Below are positions 18,226 through 26,029 of a stretch of 50,451 nt of DNA, piece after piece. The DNA comes from an uncultured Lentisphaerota bacterium (GTDB lineage Bacteria; Verrucomicrobiota; Kiritimatiellia; RFP12; UBA1067), in assembly GCA_900320225.1 (NCBI GenBank), contig ONRL01000009.1:1-50451 (forward strand), written 5' to 3'. The number at the start of each line of letters is the position of its first letter. Within the stretch, counting starts at the first letter, position 1. The position numbers and the translations under genes are program-made. The notes beneath the pieces were generated by a model. It made no database searches. It had not been told where the DNA came from and saw only the letters and a list, made by a program, of their open reading frames with translations.

Positions 18226-18793
18226 CATCATCCTCGTGCTGCTGGCCGCGCCGCTGTGGCTGCCGGTCCTCGCGCTCACCGCCCTCGCGGTGCTGCTCGT
18301 GGAGGGACGTCCCGTGTTCTTCGTGCAGACGCGCGCGGGGCTCCACGGACGCCCGTTCCGCATCGTGAAGTTCCGCACGATGCGCACCGGCGCGGGAACC
18401 GACGCGGAGCGACTGGGGCGCTTTGGACGCTTCCTGCGCGCAAGTTCCCTCGACGAGCTGCCGGAACTGTTCCTCGTCCTCGCGGGGAAGATGTCCCTCG
18501 TCGGGCCGCGTCCCCTCCCCACGCGCTACCTCCCGCGCTACACGCCCGAGCAGATGCGCCGGCACGAGGTGCGCCCCGGCATCACGGGCTGGGCACAGGT
18601 CCACGGCCGTAACGCCCTCGAATGGGAGGCGCGTTTCGCGCATGACGTCTGGTACGTCGACCACCGTTCCCTTTGGCTCGACATCAAGATCCTCTTCCTC
18701 ACAATCGGCGCGGTCTTCGCCGCCCGCGGCATCTCCGAAAAAGGCGAGGCCACGATGTCCACGTTCACCGGCAAATCAACAGACTCAACATGA
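18200..18793 (+). CDS. Undecaprenyl-phosphate sugar phosphotransferase (PglC/WbaP-type)
   Basis: The product has 197 residues and transfers a sugar-1-phosphate from UDP-sugar to undecaprenyl phosphate, the first step of glycan assembly. It has a single N-terminal membrane hairpin (IILVLLAAPLWLPVLALTALAVLLV), then VQTRAGLHGRPFRIVKFRTM, the catalytic acidic pair in SSLDELPEL, MSLVGPRPLPTRYLPRY and RPGITGWAQVHGRN. The start is a TTG at 18200, or more likely the TTG at 18209 that gives MKRAFDII; both overlap the aminotransferase. Its stop overlaps the next gene (ATGA). A PglE/PglC-like pair suggests amino-sugar glycan or glycoprotein synthesis. Confidence 0.92.
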   Translation: MCALKRAFDIILVLLAAPLWLPVLALTALAVLLVEGRPVFFVQTRAGLHGRPFRIVKFRTMRTGAGTDAERLGRFGRFLRASSLDELPELFLVLAGKMSLVGPRPLPTRYLPRYTPEQMRRHEVRPGITGWAQVHGRNALEWEARFAHDVWYVDHRSLWLDIKILFLTIGAVFAARGISEKGEATMSTFTGKSTDST

Positions 18794-20808
18794 AGATGAA
18801 AAAAACGAAAACACTGTCGGCGCTCGCAATTGGAGCTCTGGCGCTCTGTGGTGCGGCAGCGGACGGCAACGCGGAAATGCGCGTCTCGTTCGACGAACGC
18901 AATGTGCTACGGGGCGTCCAGATCGGCGCGGCCACGTTCGCGACCGGCGGCGGCGACCTCTGGACGGCTGAGTTCTCCGATGGCACGAACCGCGCGAAAC
19001 GCGTGACGGCGCGTGCAAACGAGGCCGCCATGTGCGAACGCGCCGAGACGGACGCCGCGATCACGCTCATCTGGCGCGACGTGCCGCTCGGCGGCGAACG
19101 CGGCGTGCTGGACGCCACCGTCACGATCGACAAGCGGCCTGACGGTTCCCAGGCCTGGTGGATCTCCTTCGCAAACCGCTCGCGGAAATGGGCGCTCATC
19201 ACGACTGCCTTCCCGCGCCTCAACCGCATCACCCCCGACGGCGCGGGCGACGTGGTGCTGCCCGCGAACGACCACGGTGCGCAGCTCTTCCCGAAGCGCT
19301 CCGCCCAGCCGCGTCCCTTCCGCCGCGCCTACCTCGGCTACTGTCCGATGATCGCCGGGTTCTTCCTTGGCACGGACGGACTCTACTTCGTCCCCGAAGA
19401 CCCCGAAGCCCGCATCAAGAACCTCCTCGTGGAGGGCGAGCAGAACGCCTGCTACGAGACGACGGTCGAAAACGCCGGCGTGCCGGGCAAGGCCGCCGAG
19501 GGACCGCGCTACCCCGTGGTGCTCGCGCCGCTCAAGGGCGACTGGTGGAGCCTCGCAAACCGCTACCGAGCCTACGCGCTCAAACAGAAGTGGGCCGCGC
19601 GCGGCCCTATCAAGGACATCCCCGACTACCCCCGCCGACTCTGCGAGATTCCGCTCTGGATCAACATCCACGGCTATCCCGACGTGGCGTCCAACGTCCT
19701 CACGCGCGCCAAAGCGATCTTCCCCAACTTCTCCACCGGCCTCCACTGGCACCTCTGGCAGCATTCGGGCCACGACGTGAACTACCCCGACCAACCCGGC
19801 ACGAAGGAATGCATTGCGTACTGCGAATCGCAGGGGCAGGAGCCGATGCCCTACGTGAACGGCCGCCTCTGGTCGGCCCCCACGAGCGGCTTCATCCTCG
19901 CCGAACCCTACGCCGTCCTACGGCAGAACGACACGCGCTACGTGGAGAAGTACGGACGCCTCACCGCGCCCCTCGCCGTGATGTGCCCCACGTGCGCGCC
20001 ATGGCAGAAGGTGGTGCGGACCTTCACCGGACGCATCCTCGACGAGCTGGGCGCGAAGTCGATCTTCATCGACCAGATCGGCGCGGCGCCGGGCATCCCC
20101 TGCTACGATCCCGCACACGGGCATCCGCTCGGCGGCGGCAAATGGTGGCGCGACGGCTACGCGGAGATGATGGAACCGATCCACAAAGCGTGGAACGCCA
20201 AGGGCGCGTTCATCACGACCGAGGGATCGGGCGAGATGTGCCTCGACATGGTGGACGGCTACCTGCAGGTCGTCGTGCGCTCGCCGAACGACCTCCCCTT
20301 CCACAACGCCGTCTACTCCGGCTACACGACCTACTTCTGCAGTCCGGAGAACAACGACGACGACCCGGCGGCGTTCCGCGCGCTCCAGACGCGCGAGCTC
20401 CTCTGGGGCAACGCGCTCGGCTGGTTCCTGCCCGACATCCTCGACAAGCCGGACAAGTGCGCAATCCTCAACCAGCTCTGCGCGTTCCGCCAGGCGAACC
20501 TCGACGCGCTCGCCTACGGCAACCTGCTCGACGAGCTGCGCTTCGTCTCACCTGTTGGCGAGGCGACGTACGAATGGCTCGGTCGGCGTCCGCACCACAG
20601 CCTCTACGACCCCGCCTACAAGCTGCCGCCCAGCAAGTTCGCCACGATGGCGGACGTGCGCGGCAACTGGTGGCGCACGGCGGACGGCCAGATCGTGCTG
20701 CTGGCGGCCAACCTGACGGACCGCGAGCAGAAGGTCGTCTACCGCGTCTACGGCACGGATAGGACGACCACCCTCACTCTCGCCCCGCACGAACTCGTGC
20801 GCAAGTAA
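18790..20808 (+). CDS. Secreted DUF6259-like glycosidase
   Basis: The product has 672 residues from the ATG at 18790 with a signal peptide (MKMKKTKTLSALAIGALALCGAAA). The first ~300 residues are a beta-sandwich-like domain, and from about residue 270 a TIM barrel follows (GDWWSLANRYRAYALKQKWAARG, PLWINIHGYPD, LHWHLWQHSGHD, KSIFIDQIGAAPGIPCYD, ITTEGSGEMCLDMVDGY). The arrangement resembles DUF6259 proteins, which are distant relatives of alpha-galactosidase-type enzymes. Likely catalytic acids would be the Asp in FIDQIG and the Glu in TTEGSGE, by analogy only. It overlaps the sugar transferase stop, so it shares that operon despite an apparent breakdown role. Confidence 0.72.
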   Translation: MKMKKTKTLSALAIGALALCGAAADGNAEMRVSFDERNVLRGVQIGAATFATGGGDLWTAEFSDGTNRAKRVTARANEAAMCERAETDAAITLIWRDVPLGGERGVLDATVTIDKRPDGSQAWWISFANRSRKWALITTAFPRLNRITPDGAGDVVLPANDHGAQLFPKRSAQPRPFRRAYLGYCPMIAGFFLGTDGLYFVPEDPEARIKNLLVEGEQNACYETTVENAGVPGKAAEGPRYPVVLAPLKGDWWSLANRYRAYALKQKWAARGPIKDIPDYPRRLCEIPLWINIHGYPDVASNVLTRAKAIFPNFSTGLHWHLWQHSGHDVNYPDQPGTKECIAYCESQGQEPMPYVNGRLWSAPTSGFILAEPYAVLRQNDTRYVEKYGRLTAPLAVMCPTCAPWQKVVRTFTGRILDELGAKSIFIDQIGAAPGIPCYDPAHGHPLGGGKWWRDGYAEMMEPIHKAWNAKGAFITTEGSGEMCLDMVDGYLQVVVRSPNDLPFHNAVYSGYTTYFCSPENNDDDPAAFRALQTRELLWGNALGWFLPDILDKPDKCAILNQLCAFRQANLDALAYGNLLDELRFVSPVGEATYEWLGRRPHHSLYDPAYKLPPSKFATMADVRGNWWRTADGQIVLLAANLTDREQKVVYRVYGTDRTTTLTLAPHELVRK

Positions 20809-20817
20809 GACGCCTCG

Positions 20818-21867
20818 TCACTCCTCCGCGGCTTCGATCGCCTTCCACTTCCGGGACTTCCCCTCCTTCTTCGCCTTCAGGAACTCTTCTCGTAAAGCGT
20901 TCTTCGAGAGCTTCTTCCCAGAACTGAAATACGCCTTGGCGGCTTTCCCCAGACCGTAGGTGACGCTGGCCGCCACGACACTCTTGAATCCCGGCGGCAA
21001 CATCGTGGCGACAAACTTGCCGAAAAAGGAACCGGCCGCGACACCCGTAATCATGCCGATGACGTTCTTCCCGACCGTCTCGCCGTAGACGGACCCGATC
21101 CGCATGATCATGTACGCCTCGTTGAGGCTGAGCGGGATCATGTCAGAAAGCGGGACCACGCACGGCAGCGCGATGGCGAAACTGCGCCCGGCGCCCCAGC
21201 GGATGTACGAATCGGCCTCTTCGTCGCAGGCCGTGCGCCAGCGCCTCTGGCGACTTGCGTAGTATCCGTTCCATTCCGCCTCGAACGTGCGCTTCTGCGC
21301 CTCCGGGGAGTTCAGCACGGCCAACACATGCGTTCTGTCGACGAGTTTGCAGAGTCCGGCCTTCGTCACGCTGGACACCATGATCACCCGATCGTCCGGC
21401 ATGAGGGATGCCAGCGCCTTCCCCATCGTCTCGAACTGCGACTTGCGCATGGTCTCGCACTTCGTCACGACCAGGACCGTCTTGTCCCCGAATGCCGAGA
21501 CGAGCTCCTTGTCGGCGGACTGGACGCGCGCGCCCGATCCGTCGATGCAGTACCAGACCGCAGTCACGATGGCGTCGGTCGCGCCGGACGAAATCCGCCC
21601 GACCAGCTCGCCCATCAGGAACTTGCGGTATTCGTCGACCGTCTCGCGTCCCGGCTCCATGCCCTCGGCGTCCACGAACGTGGCGACCTCCGTCTCATAC
21701 ACGGAAAACCCGCGCGTCTCGGGACGGCCGCTCTCGCCGATCGCCGAGTCCGGTACCACGTCCGTGCCCGTCACGGCCTGGATGAGACTTGTCTTGCCCG
21801 CGCCGGTCTTGCCGCACACGAGCACGACCGGCTTATATGCGCTGCCTGCCATGTCATCCCCGGTCAT
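20818..21867 (-). CDS. DUF697-like membrane-associated GTPase A
   Basis: This 349-residue P-loop GTPase has G1 GKTGAGKT at residues 19-26, G3 DAEG in TFVDAEGMEPG, and G4 as VVTKCE, with Glu where Asp is usual. The C-terminal ~130 residues contain two glycine-rich hydrophobic segments (around VPLSDMIPLSLNEAYMIM and GMITGVAAGSFFGKFVATML) like those of DUF697 proteins. A Lys-rich tail follows. It overlaps the end of GTPase B by 14 bp, or starts 1 bp after it if the ATG at 21852 is used. The two are diverged paralogues. The function is unknown; relatives are thought to bind or remodel membranes. Confidence 0.78.
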   Translation of the reverse strand: MTGDDMAGSAYKPVVLVCGKTGAGKTSLIQAVTGTDVVPDSAIGESGRPETRGFSVYETEVATFVDAEGMEPGRETVDEYRKFLMGELVGRISSGATDAIVTAVWYCIDGSGARVQSADKELVSAFGDKTVLVVTKCETMRKSQFETMGKALASLMPDDRVIMVSSVTKAGLCKLVDRTHVLAVLNSPEAQKRTFEAEWNGYYASRQRRWRTACDEEADSYIRWGAGRSFAIALPCVVPLSDMIPLSLNEAYMIMRIGSVYGETVGKNVIGMITGVAAGSFFGKFVATMLPPGFKSVVAASVTYGLGKAAKAYFSSGKKLSKNALREEFLKAKKEGKSRKWKAIEAAEE

Positions 21868-22960
21868 TCTTCGCTTTGTAATTGTCCAAGAAACTCCTGA
21901 ACAGATCGAAGTTGAACTTGACGTCCGGCGGCGGTTCGCCCAGCGCCTTCGCGATGGCCAGCTTCTCGAACTGCGTCTGCACGAACCAGCCCATCGCCCC
22001 CGTCAGGAGGATGGCGACCGACGCATTGACGACGCTCCCGAGGCCGGGAATCAACTTGAGCAGACTGGATGCGGTCATCGTGCCCACGGCGCGCGCGATG
22101 AAAGGCATCGCCGCGACCGTGATCTCCTTGCCGTTCAGCCCGTACAACGCCGCCAGGCTCGCGATCATCGTCACCTGGATCGGGGTGATGACGGCGGCGT
22201 CGGACAGGGGAATCGGCACGGCGCCGGCGGCGCCGGCGGCCGTCGTGGCGGCTACGATGATCGCCTTCGCCTTGCCGGCCTTCTCCAGCACCGCCTGCTT
22301 CTTACGTTCACGGTTGATGTTCTGGGCGAAGGCGAAGGCGTCGCGGTAGGCTTCCGGCAACATCTCGAGGGACAGGTCCACCAGTTCCTTGCACCCGATC
22401 GACTCCCCTTCCTCGTCGGACGTGAACACGATCCGATCTTCGGACACGCCGTTCTCCATGAGGACGCGTTTGAGCGCCTCTTTCTGGGACGGACGCGTGA
22501 TGTCGCTCTTGGTGATGACCACGATCAGGTCCTTGGTCGGGAAAATCTCCTTGATCAGCGCGAGGTCGCAATCCGTCACGCGGGCGCCCGGGCCCTGGAT
22601 GGTGTACCAGACGAGGTGGATGTGCTTGTCGACGTCCATGTCCGTCACGCGGGACCTGATGAACTCCCTCGTTTTCTCCATGAACGCGGCTTCCGTCTCG
22701 CCGAGCTCCAGGCCCTGCGAGTCCCAGATCGACACGACGTCGTTCTCGTAATGGCAGTAATCCATCGTCTTGGGGCGCCCCTCGCCGACGGCCTCTGCGG
22801 GCACGACGTCCCCGAGAATGGTCTTGGTCAACGACGTCTTACCGCTGCCGGTATATCCGCAGACGAGAATGTTGGGCTTCTTGCAATACTGGGCCTTCGC
22901 CTTTTCGTATTCTTGGTTGAACTTGCTGTCAAGTTCCTCTTTTGTCATTTCTGTGGACAT
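21854..22960 (-). CDS. DUF697-type membrane-associated GTPase B
   Basis: The product has 368 residues from the ATG at 22960, preceded by AGGAAA. G1 is GYTGSGKT (residues 35-42), G3 is DSQG (~80-83) and G4 is ITKSD, a more complete GTPase set than in its neighbour. The C-terminal third holds a classic DUF697 stretch, VPIPLSDAAVITPIQVTMIASLAALYG, plus a second hydrophobic segment LIPGLGSVVNASVAILLTGAMG. An N-terminal charged helix (residues 1-25) may form a coiled coil. The Nudix gene ends 38 bp upstream on the same strand, so Nudix, GTPase B and GTPase A probably form one transcript. Confidence 0.82.
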   Translation of the reverse strand: MSTEMTKEELDSKFNQEYEKAKAQYCKKPNILVCGYTGSGKTSLTKTILGDVVPAEAVGEGRPKTMDYCHYENDVVSIWDSQGLELGETEAAFMEKTREFIRSRVTDMDVDKHIHLVWYTIQGPGARVTDCDLALIKEIFPTKDLIVVITKSDITRPSQKEALKRVLMENGVSEDRIVFTSDEEGESIGCKELVDLSLEMLPEAYRDAFAFAQNINRERKKQAVLEKAGKAKAIIVAATTAAGAAGAVPIPLSDAAVITPIQVTMIASLAALYGLNGKEITVAAMPFIARAVGTMTASSLLKLIPGLGSVVNASVAILLTGAMGWFVQTQFEKLAIAKALGEPPPDVKFNFDLFRSFLDNYKAKNDRG

Positions 22961-22998
22961 GGGGATTTCCTTTTCTTTTTTGCAAAACAGGACGGCAT

Positions 22999-23571
22999 TC
23001 ACCTCGTAATCTTCCAGCAAAGCCAGGCGGAGAGCGTCTTGGAATCGAAGATAGTACCGTTGCGGATACTGTCCTCAACCTCCGTCTCGGAGAGGACGAC
23101 GGGGTAGACGTTCTCGTCCGGATCCTGGTCTTGAGCGTGCGCCGTTTCGGAAAGCTCCGCGAAGTAGAGGTGAATACGCTCCTCGCAGTAACCGGGCGTA
23201 CAGATAATCGTCGTGAGGAACTTGATGCTCGTCACCTCGTAGCCAGTCTCCTCGGCGGTTTCGCGCCTCGCGCCCTCTATCGGGTCTTCGCCCGGCTCAA
23301 GTCCGCCGGCGATTACCTCGACAAGCGCCTCTTCCGCAGCCTTGCGATACTGCTTCACGAACACGAACTTCCCGTCAGGACGGCGGGCAAGAATCGCCAC
23401 CGCATTCCCGTGGCGGATCACTTCTCTCTTCGCCTTGCGCCCATCGGGCAGTTCAATATCGAGAAGATCAACGCTGATGATCTTCCCGGTGTATTTGCGA
23501 TCGGTCGCAAGCGTCTTTTCTGTTAGGTCTGCCACGACATCAATTCCTTTCCAGCCGAACTGTTCGAGCAC
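22999..23571 (-). CDS. Nudix hydrolase of the ADP-ribose pyrophosphatase type
   Basis: This 190-residue protein contains a perfect Nudix box, GGLEPGEDPIEGARRETAEETGY (Gx5Ex7REUxEExGU), within residues ~90-113. The surrounding sequence (GNAVAILARRPDGKFVFVKQYRKAAEEALVEVIAGG, PGYCEERIHLYFAEL) matches ADP-ribose pyrophosphatases, which cut ADP-ribose to AMP and ribose-5-phosphate. The start is a GTG at 23571 with AAGG upstream. It is the likely first gene of a unit with the two GTPases. Substrate preference within the family cannot be read from sequence. Confidence 0.9.
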   Translation of the reverse strand: MLEQFGWKGIDVVADLTEKTLATDRKYTGKIISVDLLDIELPDGRKAKREVIRHGNAVAILARRPDGKFVFVKQYRKAAEEALVEVIAGGLEPGEDPIEGARRETAEETGYEVTSIKFLTTIICTPGYCEERIHLYFAELSETAHAQDQDPDENVYPVVLSETEVEDSIRNGTIFDSKTLSAWLCWKITR

Positions 23572-23676
23572 TTCGACCTTAAAAAGTAAACCTCTCTTTT
23601 GCTTTTTTGGTACAAAAAGATATCATATATTGGCGATTCAGTAAAGTGGATTTTATTATGTTTCTTCCCAAACTCA

Positions 23677-23750
23677 ATGCGACTGGGGTAGTCGCATCCA
23701 CTTGTTCCCAAGCGGGGGGATGCGATCGGCGGCATTGAGTTGTTCCCAAC
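23677..23750. repeat. Nested inverted repeats at the left IS end
   Basis: ATGCGACT (23677-23684) and AGTCGCAT (23690-23697) form a perfect 8-bp hairpin around a 5-nt loop. A further end-like copy in opposite orientation runs GTCGCATCCACTTGTTCCC from 23691, and GCATTGAGTTGTTCCCA lies at 23732-23748, where its GCATTGAGTT is the exact inverse of AACTCAATGC in the outer repeat (23671-23680). Confidence 0.8.
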
Positions 23751-24694
23751 AGGAAAGGCAATCACCGTCAAGGGCCGGACTGCTGCGCGACCTCACCGCG
23801 AAGGGGCAGTCCATCCACGCGGCGATGGCCAACAACCCGGACCGCTTCGTGTTCTCGCTCAAGACGGCCTACCGGTACGTGAACGCGGGGCTGCTCTCGA
23901 CGAAGCGCGGGGACCTGCCGCGCGCCTGCGCGCTCAAGCCGCGCAAGGGCAAGGGCGTCGAGCACAGGGTGGACAAGACGTGCCGCGTCGGCAGGACCTG
24001 GGAGGACTACCTGAAGTTCATCGGGGAGCATCCCGGCGTGCGCGTCGTGGAGATGGACACCGTCGAGGGCGTCAAGGGCGGGAAGGTCCTGCTGACGCTC
24101 GCCTTCAACCCGTTCAACTTCATGCTGGCATTCCTCGTCGACGCGAAGACGAGCGAGTGCGTGCTGGGGGGGTTCGAGGCCATCGTCGCCACGCTGAGGG
24201 AGCGCTACGGGGAGGACGGCTGGCGCGAGGTGTTCGCGCGCCTCTTCCCGGTCATCCTCACGGACAACGGCACCGAGTTCTCCACCCCTGCCAGGATCGA
24301 GTCCGACGCCGACGGCGGCAGGCTCACCTTCGTGTTCTACTGCAACGCCTACGCCCCCTGCCAGAAGGCGCACGCCGAACGCAACCACGAGTTCATCCGC
24401 CTCGTCCTGCCGAAGGGCACGGCCTACACGGAGCCGACACCGTTCGACGGCCTCTGCCAAGACGACGTCTTGCTGATGATGTCGCACGTCAACTCCTACG
24501 TCCGCAAGGGCCTCGGGGACAAGACGCCCTACGACCTCTTCACGGCCGAGCAGGGCGAGGAGATTGCCTCGCTCTTCGGAATATCGCGGATCGCGGCCAA
24601 CGACGTCACCCTCAAGCCATCCCTCCTGGGCATCGGGGTCAAGGTGAAGGAAAGCGTCTCGCGGAGGGACGGCGAAGCATCCGAAAAGAGGTAG
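23702..24694 (+). CDS. IS30-family transposase, N-terminal DNA-binding domain missing
   Basis: The open frame encodes 330 residues. The DDE catalytic domain is present: VVEMDTVEG (Asp ~119), VILTDNGTEF (Asp ~188) and AERNHEFIRLVLPKGT (Glu ~226), then NSYVRKGLGDKTPYDLF, all typical of IS30-family enzymes. In relatives I know, the GQSIHxI and LYRYVDAGLL segments lie in the middle of the protein and are preceded by a helix-turn-helix domain and a Cys-rich region. Here only ~30 unrelated residues precede them, and these are encoded by repeat DNA of the IS end. The true start is therefore uncertain and activity is doubtful. Confidence 0.82.
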   Translation: MFPSGGMRSAALSCSQQERQSPSRAGLLRDLTAKGQSIHAAMANNPDRFVFSLKTAYRYVNAGLLSTKRGDLPRACALKPRKGKGVEHRVDKTCRVGRTWEDYLKFIGEHPGVRVVEMDTVEGVKGGKVLLTLAFNPFNFMLAFLVDAKTSECVLGGFEAIVATLRERYGEDGWREVFARLFPVILTDNGTEFSTPARIESDADGGRLTFVFYCNAYAPCQKAHAERNHEFIRLVLPKGTAYTEPTPFDGLCQDDVLLMMSHVNSYVRKGLGDKTPYDLFTAEQGEEIASLFGISRIAANDVTLKPSLLGIGVKVKESVSRRDGEASEKR

Positions 24695-24738
24695 CGGACA
24701 GGCCATAGGCGCGCTTCCCGAACGGACGGCGCAGACCG

Positions 24739-24892
24739 GTCGCATCTACTTGTTCCGAAAAAACATGGTGCGCACGGGTTGGGGGAACTTTGCCTCGAAA
24801 CGGCCTCGCGGCGGACCAAACCGTCTCCCCGGACGGGGCAAGAGGCATCTTTCGGAACAACTAAATGCACATTCGGAAGAACTAAATGCGAC
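24739..24892. repeat. Sub-terminal copies of the IS end sequence at the right side
   Basis: GTCGCATCTACTTGTTCCGA starts at 24739; TTTCGGAACAACTAAATGCAC lies at about 24850-24870 and ATTCGGAAGAACTAAATGCG at 24871-24890. All share the core (A)ACT(A)AATGCGAC of the outer inverted repeat, in both orientations. The 24695-24961 stretch holds these repeats and no gene I can support. Confidence 0.78.
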
Positions 24893-24961
24893 CATGTGCC
24901 GTAAAGGCACAGAATTAGTCGCATTTACTTTGGGAAGTCACCCCAAGTAAGCCTACGCCAA

Positions 24962-25501
24962 CTACAGCAAGTCGTTCAGGAGGTTCATGCAACGGGTCTT
25001 CTGCTGGAGGTTTGCGCGACCATAGACGTTGAGGGTAAAGGACACGTTCTTGTGGCCGAGGATTTCCGAAAGCGACTTGATGTCGAATTCGGGGATCTCC
25101 ATCGCTCGGACGGCGAATGTGTGCCGAACTTCGTGGAAGCGCATCTTCGCCAGACCGTGCTTCTTCAGGAACCGTGCGAAGAACTGCCGATAGGTGCGCG
25201 GCTCTGTGGGCTTGCCCTTCCCCGTAAGGAAATAATGGTCGGGATTGTCCGTGATGAACTTGCCGAGCGGAATGGCCAGCATTGACGGAAGCGGGATCGT
25301 GCGCTCCGAGGTGGCCGTCTTGGGCGGGCCGATGTGCAGACGAGTCTTTCCGCTTTTCGCATCGTAGATGCGTTGGATGGTCCTGCCAACGGTTAGCGTC
25401 TTTGCAGTTAGATCAATGTCTTTCATCTGGAGTGCGCAGAGTTCCCCGATCAACTGCGATATGAGTTGCTTCTCAAGCTGCGCTTCGCTCTGATATGCCA
25501 T
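24962..25501 (-). CDS. Chimeric ORF: HsdR-like start joined to a tyrosine-recombinase C-terminus
   Basis: The product has 179 residues from the ATG at 25501, preceded by a strong GGAGAGGG ribosome site. Residues 1-19, MAYQSEAQLEKQLISQLIG, look like the start of a type I restriction R subunit. From residue ~19 the sequence is the catalytic domain of a phage-type integrase: ELCALQMKDIDL, TATSERTIPLP, RFHEVRHTFAVRA (His-x-x-Arg), ILGHKNVSFTLNVYGR with the nucleophile Tyr. The first catalytic Arg, normally in LRIGEL, is replaced by Leu (QLIGEL). The ORF is therefore probably a deletion scar without recombinase activity. The HsdR match is from family knowledge, not a search. Confidence 0.72.
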   Translation of the reverse strand: MAYQSEAQLEKQLISQLIGELCALQMKDIDLTAKTLTVGRTIQRIYDAKSGKTRLHIGPPKTATSERTIPLPSMLAIPLGKFITDNPDHYFLTGKGKPTEPRTYRQFFARFLKKHGLAKMRFHEVRHTFAVRAMEIPEFDIKSLSEILGHKNVSFTLNVYGRANLQQKTRCMNLLNDLL

Positions 25502-25517
25502 ATTCCCTCTCCCCGGC

Positions 25518-25757
25518 TCAACGCGCCTTCCCCTTGCCAGAACCTTGCCCGACCGACTTTGGCACATAGTCCACGATGTCGCCGATGTTGCATTGCAGCG
25601 ATTCGCAGATGCGTTCAAGGACATTCGCGCCGACGGACTCGCCTCTGGACATCTTGGAGATCGTGGCGGGGGCGATGCCGGTCGCCTCGCGCAGGGATGC
25701 GCGAGTCATATCTTTGTCAATCAAGAGTTTCCAAAGTTTCTTGTAGCACAATGCCAT
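25518..25757 (-). CDS. Small XRE-family transcriptional regulator
   Basis: The product has 79 residues from the ATG at 25757 (MALCYKKLWKLLIDKDMTRA). It is a compact Cro/C1-type helix-turn-helix: SLREATGIAPATISKMSRGESVG covers the two helices, and LERICESLQCNIGDIVDYVPK is the usual C-terminal half. Regulators of this exact style commonly precede type I restriction loci, and the HsdR-like start begins 16 bp downstream on the same strand. It has its own promoter just upstream. It may now control only the chimeric ORF, or itself. Confidence 0.9.
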   Translation of the reverse strand: MALCYKKLWKLLIDKDMTRASLREATGIAPATISKMSRGESVGANVLERICESLQCNIGDIVDYVPKSVGQGSGKGKAR

Positions 25758-25792
25758 ATCAGTTCCAATGCCTTTTAAGGTGATTGGCAACT

Positions 25793-25821
25793 ATTATAGC
25801 ATTTATACCCCTAAAACCCAA
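25793..25821 (-). promoter_or_regulatory. Promoter of the XRE regulator
   Basis: On the minus strand, TTGGGT (25816-25821) and TATAAT (25793-25798) are separated by 17 bp, about 35 nt upstream of the ATG at 25757. The AT-rich 25758-26029 gap otherwise contains only the divergent promoter of the next operon. Confidence 0.6.
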
Positions 25822-25973
25822 TGCCAGATTGAAACAAACTGATGCAAAATTGAAATATCGGATTCCGAAATCATTAACAGCTTCAGAATCTCCCTCGACT
25901 GTACGCCGATCTGGGGGACAATGACGCCCCGCTCTTTTCGGCCCTGGCAATCCTCACGGGAGGCCGCAGCTTG

Positions 25974-26002
25974 TTGACATTGTTTCATAAAAAGTGTAAA
26001 CT
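25974..26002 (+). promoter_or_regulatory. Promoter of the AbiE-like operon
   Basis: TTGACA (25974-25979) and TAAACT (25997-26002) are separated by 17 bp. A GGAG ribosome site at 26021-26024 precedes the ATG at 26030. Confidence 0.7.
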
Positions 26003-26029
26003 ACGGTCGTTTTCATTTTTGGAGAAACT

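Larger units (their letters stand above)
23664..24937 (+). mobile_element. IS30-type element with 20-bp terminal inverted repeats
   Basis: The outer ends are inverted repeats: CTTCCCAAACTCAATGCGAC at 23664-23683 and, as reverse complement, CTTCCCAAAGTAAATGCGAC at 24918-24937 (18 of 20 identical). They bracket an IS30-family transposase ORF, giving an element of 1274 bp. No clear target-site duplication was found. The left junction lies in an AT-rich stretch upstream of the Nudix gene and the right end lies 24 bp from the chimeric recombinase gene. The element has several extra internal copies of the end sequence, and its transposase lacks the usual N-terminal domain, so it is probably a rearranged copy. 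Confidence 0.78.

Noticed and set aside
23740-24708. Second long frame over the IS30 transposase
   Set aside because: The +2 frame lacks any domain match, whereas the frame at 23702 has all three catalytic residues.
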